From JBBQNY01 sp038255255 (GTDB lineage Bacteria > Pseudomonadota > Gammaproteobacteria > Xanthomonadales > Ahniellaceae), in contig JBBSLL010000050.1 in assembly GCA_038255255.1 (NCBI GenBank), positions 1 to 13,667 of the forward strand: a stretch of DNA of 13,667 nt. Direction: 5' to 3'. Under the pieces are notes generated by a model. It saw nothing but the letters and a program-made list of their open reading frames with translations, did no database searches and was not told where the DNA came from. The position numbers and the translations under genes were made by a program. Below, one piece after another: positions 7,456 through 13,667 of this stretch. Positions within the stretch are counted from its first letter, which is position 1. The number at the start of each line of letters is the position of its first letter.

Positions 7456-7473
7456 GGCGCCTGCTCAGGCGCC
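7456..7473 (-). terminator. Perfect GC-rich hairpin spanning the pmbA stop codon
   Basis: CAGGCGCC and GGCGCCTG are exact complements separated by only two bases (7464-7465), realistically a 7-bp stem with a four-base loop. The pmbA TGA (7465-7467 on the - strand) lies within it. There is no T-run downstream, so it is not a textbook intrinsic terminator. It may slow polymerase, protect the 3' end of the message or simply be part of the C-terminal coding region. Confidence 0.4.
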
Positions 7474-8820
7474 GGCAAGGGTCATGCGATCGACCAGCAG
7501 TGAACCCGTCAGGATGGAGCCGCGCCTGTCCACGTCGCTGCCGATCAGGCGGATACCGTTCCACAACGACCGGAGGTGCCCCGCGATGGTGACCTCGTCG
7601 ACGGGGTGCACGATGCGGCCGTTCTCCACCCAGAATCCAGCAGCGCCGCGCGAGTAGTCGCCCGTCACGATCGACACGCCCTGCCCCATCAGCTCCGTCA
7701 CCAGCAAGCCGGTGCCCATTTCCGCAAGCATGCCGTCGAAGCCGGGACCATTGGTGGTGACTTCGAGGTTGTGCACGCCTCCCGCGTTGGCGGTGGTCGC
7801 CAGCCCGAGCTTGCGTGCGGAATAGCTCGACAGGATGTACCGCGCGAGCACGCCGTGCTCGACCAGCGGCGACTCGCGCGTGGCGACGCCTTCGCCGTCG
7901 AACGTCGCGGAAGCCTGCCCGCGCGGGATCCATGGCCGCTCGATCAACGACAGCCACGTCGGCAGTACCTGCGTCCCCTGCGCGTCCGCAAGGAAACTCG
8001 CGCCGCGGTACAGCGCGCCCCCGGACACTGCCGCGAGCAGGTGCCCGAGCACCCCGCGCGCGAGCTCGGGCACAAACAGCACCGGGCATTCGCGTGTCGA
8101 CAGGCTGCGCGTCCCGAGTCGCGCCAGCGCCTTCTCGGCGGCGCGTCGCCCAATGGCGGCGCCGTCGAGCAGATCCTGCGGCGCGCGCTGGCTGTCGTAG
8201 TGGTCATCACGCTGCATCTCGACGCCCGCTGACGCCAGCAGCGAACAACTCAGGTGATGCCGCGTGCCGCGCTCGCGCCCCACGAAACCGTGCGAATTGG
8301 CGTACACGCCGATGCTCTGCTGCGTGCCGATGCCGGTGCCGTCTGCATTGGTGATGCGCGGGTCAACGTCGCGCCCGGCCTGCTCACAGGCCAGTGCCAC
8401 CTCGATGGCGCGCGCGGGTTCGATATCCCACGGATGCCACAGGTCGAGGTCCGGAAACGTCGTCGCCATGAGCTCCGCATCGGCGAGACCGCTCGCGCCA
8501 TCGCGCTCGGTGTAGCGCGCAATGGCGCAGGCCTGTTCTACGGTCGCGGCGAGCGACGCGGGCCCGAGATCCGCGGAACTGGCGGAGCCCTTGCGCTGGT
8601 CGATGTACACAGTCACCGACGCGCCGCGATCGCGCGTGTGCTCTAGCGTCTCGACTTCGCCCATGCGCACGTTGACCTGGAAGCCGCGATCGCTGCTGAT
8701 GCCCACTTCGGCCTGGCTGGCGCCCGCCGCGCGGCACTGCCGGAGGATGTCCTCTGCCAGCGACGCAAGCTGGTCCATCTCTTCCGACGCGGCGTCTCTT
8801 TTTGCGACTGGATTGCTCAC
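7465..8820 (-). CDS. pmbA: Metalloprotease complex subunit TldE/PmbA
   Basis: PmbA (TldE) is the non-catalytic partner in the cytoplasmic TldD/TldE protease, which degrades unfolded peptides, trims microcin B17 precursor in E. coli and helps remove the antitoxin CcdA. The 451-residue protein is of family length. It begins with the conserved region FQVNVRMGEVETLEHTRDRG (48-66) and has the TRHHLSCSLLA region near the middle. The C-terminal half carries family glycine-rich stretches such as FDGEGVATRESPLVEHG and MGQGVSIVTGDYSRGAAGFWVENG. There is no HExxxH, as expected; that motif is in TldD. The GTG start at 8820 has AGGA six bases upstream. In E. coli pmbA also sits divergently next to yjgA/darP, and this neighbourhood is kept here. 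Confidence 0.95.
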   Translation of the reverse strand: MSNPVAKRDAASEEMDQLASLAEDILRQCRAAGASQAEVGISSDRGFQVNVRMGEVETLEHTRDRGASVTVYIDQRKGSASSADLGPASLAATVEQACAIARYTERDGASGLADAELMATTFPDLDLWHPWDIEPARAIEVALACEQAGRDVDPRITNADGTGIGTQQSIGVYANSHGFVGRERGTRHHLSCSLLASAGVEMQRDDHYDSQRAPQDLLDGAAIGRRAAEKALARLGTRSLSTRECPVLFVPELARGVLGHLLAAVSGGALYRGASFLADAQGTQVLPTWLSLIERPWIPRGQASATFDGEGVATRESPLVEHGVLARYILSSYSARKLGLATTANAGGVHNLEVTTNGPGFDGMLAEMGTGLLVTELMGQGVSIVTGDYSRGAAGFWVENGRIVHPVDEVTIAGHLRSLWNGIRLIGSDVDRRGSILTGSLLVDRMTLAGA

Positions 8821-8826
8821 TGCGTA

Positions 8827-8830
8827 TCCT
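8827..8830 (-). promoter_or_regulatory. Shine-Dalgarno AGGA for the pmbA GTG start
   Basis: AGGA on the - strand lies six bases before the GTG at 8820. It supports a GTG start and hence the N-terminus MSNPVAKRD. Confidence 0.5.
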
Positions 8831-8863
8831 GCTCAGTTGGTTTGGGCTTCACGCCGTGCCCCT

Positions 8864-8919
8864 GTAGAGCCGAGCTATGCTCGGCTGAAATCCTGCAGCG
8901 GAGCACAGCTCCGCTCTAC
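8864..8919. repeat. Inverted pair of GTAG-headed palindromes (REP/BIME-like, SMAG-type)
   Basis: The 56-bp element consists of GTAG plus a perfect hairpin (AGCCGAGC, loop TAT, GCTCGGCT; 8864-8886), a 10-base linker, and a second perfect hairpin followed by CTAC (AGCGGAGC, loop ACA, GCTCCGCT, CTAC; 8897-8919). Read on the - strand the second unit is again GTAG plus hairpin, so the two copies face each other. Their stems differ by one swapped base pair (C-G versus G-C), so pairing is kept. This matches the known design of REP elements of Stenotrophomonas/Xanthomonas (GTAG head, about 20-bp palindrome, often in inverted pairs), which are mobilised by RAYT transposases. It occupies the middle of the 138-bp divergent region between pmbA and darP. 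Confidence 0.8.
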
Positions 8920-8958
8920 GAGAGCCGGAGCCAAGCGCTTCAAGGAATTGGTTTGCAC

Positions 8959-9477
8959 ATGATCGAAACCGAATCGCCCGACGACCTTCCGCCGAGCCGC
9001 AGCCAGCGGCGCCGCGAGGCGCTGGACGTGCTCAAGCTCGCGCACGATATCGTCGCGCTCGACGACCACAAGCTTGCCGGGCTGGCGCTCGACGAAGACC
9101 TGTTGCCGCACGTCCTGCACGCGCGCCGCATCACCCAGCACATCGCGCGCAAGCGTGAAGTGGGCTTCCTCGCCAAGCAATTGCGGCGCTACGAGGAAGA
9201 GCTGCCCCACTGGCGGGCGACGCTCGATGCCGACACGGCCGAATCGCGACAGGGAGCGGCGCGCCTGCATCGCGTCGAAGCTTGGCGCGACCGGCTGCTG
9301 CGCGACGGCGACGACGCGCTCGGAGAGTTTGTCGCGCAGCATCCTGAGGCGGATCGCCAGCAACTGAGAACGCTGCTGCGCCAGGCGCAAAGCGAACATG
9401 CGCGCGGCAAGCCGCCGGCGGCGGCGCGTCAACTGTTCCGGTCTCTGCGCGATCTGATGGCGCCCGGCGCGGACTGA
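8959..9477 (+). CDS. darP: Ribosome-associated protein DarP (YjgA, DUF615)
   Basis: DarP/YjgA is a small protein that associates with late 50S ribosomal assembly intermediates. The 172-residue product carries the family pattern throughout: SRSQRRREALDVLKLAHDIVAL (13-34), ARRITQHIARKREVGFLAKQLR (55-76), EAWRDRLLRDGDDALGEFV (107-125), and the highly conserved PEADRQQLRTLLRQAQ (129-144) and KPPAAARQLFRSLRDL (151-166). The ATG at 8959 gives family length; the frame is open further upstream to 8842, but that would read through the GTAG palindromes. AAGGA lies 12 bases before the ATG, a longer spacing than usual. It is divergent from pmbA and convergent with tldD, whose stop is 7 bp away, so it is presumably transcribed alone. 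Confidence 0.94.
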   Translation: MIETESPDDLPPSRSQRRREALDVLKLAHDIVALDDHKLAGLALDEDLLPHVLHARRITQHIARKREVGFLAKQLRRYEEELPHWRATLDADTAESRQGAARLHRVEAWRDRLLRDGDDALGEFVAQHPEADRQQLRTLLRQAQSEHARGKPPAAARQLFRSLRDLMAPGAD

Positions 9478-9484
9478 TCCTTCC

Positions 9485-10930
9485 CTACCCGGCACGCGTG
9501 CCGCCCACGGTCAATCCATCAACGAGCAGCGTCGGCTGGCCGACGCCCACCGGCACACTCTGGCCGTCCTTTCCGCAGACTCCGACGCCGCGGTCGAGCG
9601 CGAGATCGTTGCCGATGCCGCGGATGCGCGTCATCGTTTCAGGACCACTGCCGATCAGCGTCGCGCCCTTCACCGGCGCAGTCACGCGACCGTCCTCGAT
9701 GAGGAACGCCTCGCTCGCCGAGAACACGAACTTGCCGTTGGTGATGTCGACCTGTCCGCCGCCGAAATTCACGGCGTACAGGCCCCGCTTCACCGAACGG
9801 ATCAGATCCTGCGGATCGGCGTCGCCGGCGAGCATGAAGGTGTTGGTCATGCGCGGCATCGGTAGCGACGCATAGGACTCGCGACGGCCGTTGCCGGTCG
9901 GCGCCACTCCCATCAGTCCCGCATTCATGCGGTCCTGCAGATAGCCCGTCAGCACGCCATCCTCGATCAGCACATTGCGTTGCGTGGGCGTGCCCTCGTC
10001 GTCGATCGCGAGCGAGCCGCGGCGTCCCGGCAACGTGCCGTCGTCCACGACAGTCACCCCGCGTGCGGCAACCTGCTGGCCCATGCGTCCGGAAAACGCG
10101 GACAGGCCCTTGCGATTGAAGTCGCCTTCGAGTCCATGCCCGACGGCCTCGTGCAGCAACACGCCCGGCCAGCCGGAGCCGAGCACGACCGTCATGCCGC
10201 CCGCGGGCGCATCGACCGCATCGAGGTTGGTGATGGCCTGGCGCACCGCGTCGCGCACGATCTCCGCGCCGATGCCCGCACCCAGCAGTTCGCGATAGTC
10301 GTAACGCCCACCGGCGCCCGCGGAGCCCTGTTCGCGCCGGCCATTGGCCGTCGCGATGACCTGCACGCCGAGGCGCACCAGCGGACGCACGTCGGCCGCG
10401 AGCACGCCGTCGCTCGCCGCGACCAGCACGGTATCGACGCCGCCCGAGAGGCTCACGATCACTTGCGTGACGCGCGGATCCAGCGAGCGCGCGAGTGCGT
10501 CGAGTTCGCGCAACACACTGACTTTCTCGGCAGCTTCGAGACTGTCCACGGGATCGACCGGTCGATACAACGCATGGCCGCTCCGCACGGCGAGCGCCTG
10601 CGGCAGGGTGGTGCGCCCATCGCGCGCGATGGCGCGCGCCGCATGAGTGGCCTCGAGCAGCGCCGGCAGCACGATCTCATCGGAATAGGCGAAGCCGGTC
10701 TTCTCGCCGGAGATCGCGCGCACGCCGACTCCCTGCTCGATCGAGTGGCTGCCTTCCTTGACGATGCCGTCCTCCAGCACCCAGCTTTCCTGCCGCGAGT
10801 GCTGGAAATAGAGATCGGCACGCTCGATGCCGCGCCCGAGCGCCTGCGCGAATATCCGTTCGAGATCACCGAGCGCGATGTCGCTCGGCGCCAGCAGCTG
10901 CGCCTGCGCGATGGCAAGATTTGCGCTCAT
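9485..10930 (-). CDS. tldD: Metalloprotease TldD, catalytic subunit
   Basis: TldD is the zinc-binding catalytic subunit of the cytoplasmic TldD/TldE peptidase. The ATG at 10930 gives 481 residues, the same length as E. coli TldD. The active-site motif HEAVGH (HExxxH) is at residues 260-265, followed by GLEGDFNRKG. The third probable metal ligand is Cys452 in GVCGKDGQSVPVG near the C-terminus. Other family regions are QHSRQESWVLEDGIVKEG near the N-terminus, YDYRELLGAG before the active site, and MPRMTNTFM after it. The frame is open to 11065, but the upstream part has no family similarity, and GGAG six bases before 10930 fixes the start. tldD lies 109 bp downstream of the yhdP-type gene on the same strand, as in E. 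coli, and is probably co-transcribed with it. Confidence 0.96.
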   Translation of the reverse strand: MSANLAIAQAQLLAPSDIALGDLERIFAQALGRGIERADLYFQHSRQESWVLEDGIVKEGSHSIEQGVGVRAISGEKTGFAYSDEIVLPALLEATHAARAIARDGRTTLPQALAVRSGHALYRPVDPVDSLEAAEKVSVLRELDALARSLDPRVTQVIVSLSGGVDTVLVAASDGVLAADVRPLVRLGVQVIATANGRREQGSAGAGGRYDYRELLGAGIGAEIVRDAVRQAITNLDAVDAPAGGMTVVLGSGWPGVLLHEAVGHGLEGDFNRKGLSAFSGRMGQQVAARGVTVVDDGTLPGRRGSLAIDDEGTPTQRNVLIEDGVLTGYLQDRMNAGLMGVAPTGNGRRESYASLPMPRMTNTFMLAGDADPQDLIRSVKRGLYAVNFGGGQVDITNGKFVFSASEAFLIEDGRVTAPVKGATLIGSGPETMTRIRGIGNDLALDRGVGVCGKDGQSVPVGVGQPTLLVDGLTVGGTRAG

Positions 10931-10936
10931 CCGATA

Positions 10937-10940
10937 CTCC
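10937..10940 (-). promoter_or_regulatory. Shine-Dalgarno GGAG fixing the tldD start
   Basis: GGAG on the - strand stands six bases before the ATG at 10930. With the family length of 481 residues it excludes the longer reading from 11065. Confidence 0.6.
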
Positions 10941-11039
10941 AAGGGGTCGACCGGCCAAGATGGCGGCACTACCGGGCACTTGCAACCTCCAGCCTCGCCC
11001 CCTCGGCACCCGTGAGTCCGCGGAGCAGCCCAGGAGTGC

Positions 11040-13667
11040 TTAGCCCGAATCGTCATTCCCGGCACGCTCGCTGCGTTGCGTAACGCGCGGCATCTGGGTG
11101 ATGACGGGCTTGGACCAGGGGCCGGTCACCCGATAGCGCGTGCGGGCGGCGAGGCCGAGCGGCTTTTCGAGTGCGCGCTGCATGACCCAACCAAGCGCCG
11201 CGCCCGCCGGTCCGGCGGCGACGGCACCGACCACCGGCAAGGCGCTGCCGATGCGCGGCCGCACCTCGACCTGCTGGTCGTAGTCCTTGTTGGCAAGGCC
11301 GGTACGGCCCGTCACACGGACTTCGGCCGCCGGCGCCTTGAGGATCACGTTGGCCGTATGGGCATTGCCGGCACGCATTCGGAAGTCACCGTCGATGCGA
11401 TCGAACGCCATGCCCTCGATGAAAAAATCGCTGAAGTCGAGCGACAGCCGCCGCCGGATGGCCTGCAGGTTCACGAGGCCGAAGAGGCGGCCAGCGCCAG
11501 GCTCCACATCGAGGATGCGACCGGGACCCACCGCCACGCCCAGTGTGCCTTCGAGATTCGCAAGCGCGAAGTCCGCCGGTGCACCGCGCCAGCTGCCATT
11601 CAAGCCCGCCCGCGTCACCCCGCCCGCCACGATCCCCTCGTACCCGAGCGCAGTCAGGAGCTTGCCCAGATCGGGTGAGCGGAATTCCGCGAGGACCTGC
11701 GAATGTTCGCCTGTGGCGTCGCGCAGCCAGTCGCCTTTCGCGTCCAGCTGCATGCGCGGGCTTCGCGCGGTGAGCGACGCCACGCGCATGCCACGGGGCG
11801 AAGGCTGCGTGCGCAGCGCAACTTTTCCCAGACGCGCGCGTCCCATCCGGAAATCGGCTATATCGACCACGAGCGGTGGCACGTTGGCGGGATCCACGTT
11901 CGACCGCTTGCGCACGGCCCTGGGGCCGGGCCTGGATTCCGGCAAGTGGAGTCGTTCAAGGTTCACGGTCAATGCCCGCGCGGAGTCGCCCAACGGCACG
12001 CGCACTTCACCTTGCGCGGTGCCACCGGCGACCTGGAAGCGCAGTGATTCCCCGGCCACGACGCCTTTGACCGCGAGCGCACCGAAGGGTCGAAGCCCGA
12101 GCATCCACGCATCTGCAGCGACATCGAGGCCGGCGAAGCGCTCGGCGACGGTCCATTTGCGTTTCGGCACACCGCCGACTGCTCGACCGCCGGAAGCGCC
12201 TGTCGCAGGGGAATTGTCCGCAATGTCCGGCCGAAGTGCCTCACCCGAGGTGCTCGTGCGGTCCGCGGTCTGCACCGGCTCGAGGTGCGCGTCCATTTCG
12301 CGTACCAGCGCGGTCCAACCCAGCACTTCGATCGTGCTGGCTCGACCGCTGACCTTGACGCCACTCGCCGGCAACTCCGGCAGGTCTGCGACTCCGAGCG
12401 CAAAGTGCGCGGTAAATGGACGCGTGGCGTCGGCGACCCGCGCGCGGGCGCTGAGGATGCGGCCCAGCGCGATCCGGACTTCGCCCTTGTCGACCGGGAG
12501 ATCCACGCCGACGGTCAGTGGAAGTGCAACTCCCGCGGGTTTTTCCAGTGGAGCGGGAAGCGTCACCGCAATGCCACGCAGCGACGACTCGATCTCGAGG
12601 CGCTGCAAGCGCTGCCGTTGCTGCTGCGCATGTCCGATGGAAACACGAACGTCGAAGTCGCTGCGGCCCTCGAAGCGCGCGGCCAGCGGCGCGAGTTGTG
12701 GAACGCGCGCGAGCAGTGATTGCGCGCGCAGGTCGCCGCGCAACCGTGCTTCGAATGCGTGGCGATCGCGGTCCAGCACCTGCTCGCCGCTGCGCAGGTC
12801 GAGAAGCGCGGGATCGCCGTCGAACCGCACTGTCCAGTCCCTTGCGATGAAGCTGCGGCGATCGAACTGCACGGTTCCACTCGCATCGTCGAGCTGGATG
12901 TCCCACTTGGAATCTGCGATGTCGGCGTCGAGCATGACGACGCTGCCCTGCACGGTGCTCTCGCCCAGCGACTTTTTCAGGGGGATGCGCAGGCCGATCG
13001 CCAGCTCGCCCTTGCCGTCGATGGTGAGACCCTCGATGGCCGGACCCACCTTGTCCCGCACCGGCGACGCGCGCAGGTAGTCGAGCATGGCGTTAGCCGG
13101 TCCGTGGCCTGTCGCCTGGATGTCGAGCACGGGTTGGCGCAGCCGCTCGATGTCCGCGCTGGCGGCCGTCACTTCGAGCCCGGCGGTGCGGGCGCGGTGA
13201 ATATCGACGTGCATGCTGCTGCCCACGAACGCGATGTCCGCTGAAGAGATCATTGCTATTGGCCAGTCCGGCCGAAAGGCAAGCTCTGCATCCGCCACTC
13301 CGGCGCGCACCTCGAACCTGCCCTCGCCTTGCCTGAAGGGCCAGGCGTCGAGGTCGCCGTGCAGCACGAAGCGTGCATCCCGGGCCTCACCGCTGCGCAG
13401 GGATTCGTCCAGCCACTGCACCGTCTTCGGCGGCATGCGGGTGCGCGGCCAATAGTTGCGGAGGTCCTCCACCGCCAGGCGATCAACTCCGAGCGCGAAG
13501 TCAGCGAATGGCTTCTGCCCCTGCTTCTCGAACTCCAGCGCAAAGCGACCTGCCACGGTTGCCGAGTCAATGACGAGTTCCAGCGCCGCGCCTTCAACCC
13601 GCGCGCCGTCTGCTGAAGGCATCACTCCGATCACGCCGCCGCGCCACTCGATGTCGAATGGCCTGGG
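11040..13667 (-). CDS. yhdP: YhdP family AsmA-like phospholipid transport protein, C-terminal part (N-terminus outside window)
   Basis: YhdP is a large inner-membrane-anchored protein with a long periplasmic beta-sheet groove that, with TamB and YdbH, carries phospholipids to the outer membrane. Here 875 residues are visible up to the TAA at 11040-11042. The frame is open to the window end, so the N-terminal membrane anchor and about a third of the protein are missing. The GTG at 13634 is internal, not the start. The C-terminal AsmA-like region is clear: LNGSWRGAPADFAL, GTLGVAVGPGRILDVEPGAG, GRLFGLVNLQAIRRRLSLDFSD, then FDRIDGDFRM and YRVTGPWSKPVI close to the end. Alternating hydrophobic beta strands fill the rest. 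A Ser/Gly/Pro-rich stretch at about 12160-12265 may be a disordered insert. tldD follows on the same strand, supporting yhdP rather than another AsmA-like family. Confidence 0.9.
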   Translation of the reverse strand, partial: PRPFDIEWRGGVIGVMPSADGARVEGAALELVIDSATVAGRFALEFEKQGQKPFADFALGVDRLAVEDLRNYWPRTRMPPKTVQWLDESLRSGEARDARFVLHGDLDAWPFRQGEGRFEVRAGVADAELAFRPDWPIAMISSADIAFVGSSMHVDIHRARTAGLEVTAASADIERLRQPVLDIQATGHGPANAMLDYLRASPVRDKVGPAIEGLTIDGKGELAIGLRIPLKKSLGESTVQGSVVMLDADIADSKWDIQLDDASGTVQFDRRSFIARDWTVRFDGDPALLDLRSGEQVLDRDRHAFEARLRGDLRAQSLLARVPQLAPLAARFEGRSDFDVRVSIGHAQQQRQRLQRLEIESSLRGIAVTLPAPLEKPAGVALPLTVGVDLPVDKGEVRIALGRILSARARVADATRPFTAHFALGVADLPELPASGVKVSGRASTIEVLGWTALVREMDAHLEPVQTADRTSTSGEALRPDIADNSPATGASGGRAVGGVPKRKWTVAERFAGLDVAADAWMLGLRPFGALAVKGVVAGESLRFQVAGGTAQGEVRVPLGDSARALTVNLERLHLPESRPGPRAVRKRSNVDPANVPPLVVDIADFRMGRARLGKVALRTQPSPRGMRVASLTARSPRMQLDAKGDWLRDATGEHSQVLAEFRSPDLGKLLTALGYEGIVAGGVTRAGLNGSWRGAPADFALANLEGTLGVAVGPGRILDVEPGAGRLFGLVNLQAIRRRLSLDFSDFFIEGMAFDRIDGDFRMRAGNAHTANVILKAPAAEVRVTGRTGLANKDYDQQVEVRPRIGSALPVVGAVAAGPAGAALGWVMQRALEKPLGLAARTRYRVTGPWSKPVITQMPRVTQRSERAGNDDSG

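Noticed and set aside
8842..8958. Upstream extension of darP
   Set aside because: It would translate the GTAG palindromes and add residues with no family similarity; the ATG at 8959 gives the usual length.
7465..10930. A RiPP or microcin cluster around tldD/pmbA
   Set aside because: I saw no precursor-peptide, radical SAM, cyclodehydratase or transporter gene nearby. The neighbours (yhdP, darP) are the housekeeping ones found with these genes in other gammaproteobacteria.
11287..13080. Long open frame (597 codons) on the + strand, antisense to the yhdP-type gene
   Set aside because: The product is rich in Arg, Ser and Pro with no recognisable motif, as expected for a shadow frame in GC-rich DNA. 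The - strand frame has clear family motifs throughout.

Overview
The window looks like a chromosomal segment of a GC-rich gammaproteobacterium. The best guess is the Lysobacterales (Xanthomonadales). The reasons are the gene set (yhdP, tldD, darP and pmbA together, plus xseB-ispA), the frequent GTG/TTG starts, and a 56-bp inverted pair of GTAG-headed palindromes that resembles the REP elements known from Stenotrophomonas and Xanthomonas. The genus cannot be read from the sequence.

Layout. Bases 1-527 are the right end of an IS30-family insertion sequence, cut by the window edge. Next on the + strand come a type II NADH:quinone dehydrogenase (578-1849), a secreted S9-family serine peptidase (2023-4134), and the overlapping pair xseB (exonuclease VII small subunit) and ispA (farnesyl diphosphate synthase), ending at 5417. 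The - strand then carries a small membrane-anchored protein of unknown function (5425-5814), an exported TPR protein (5913-6791), a DUF4870 membrane protein (6975-7382) and pmbA/tldE (7465-8820). darP/yjgA (8959-9477) lies on the + strand between pmbA and tldD. The - strand resumes with tldD (9485-10930) and the C-terminal 875 residues of a yhdP-type AsmA-like protein (11040 to the window end).

How the genes fit together. TldD and PmbA/TldE form one heteromeric metalloprotease, but here they are separated by the oppositely oriented ribosome-associated factor gene darP. YhdP moves phospholipids towards the outer membrane. IspA makes the C15 precursor of quinones and undecaprenyl phosphate, and the type II NADH dehydrogenase reduces quinone. 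Most of the window is housekeeping.

I found no CRISPR array, rRNA or tRNA, prophage, toxin-antitoxin module or secondary-metabolite cluster, and no gap longer than 200 bp between genes. The least ordinary signals are small: the paired GTAG palindromes between pmbA and darP, an operator-like dyad just before xseB, a perfect hairpin spanning the pmbA stop codon, and the uncharacterised membrane and TPR protein pair.
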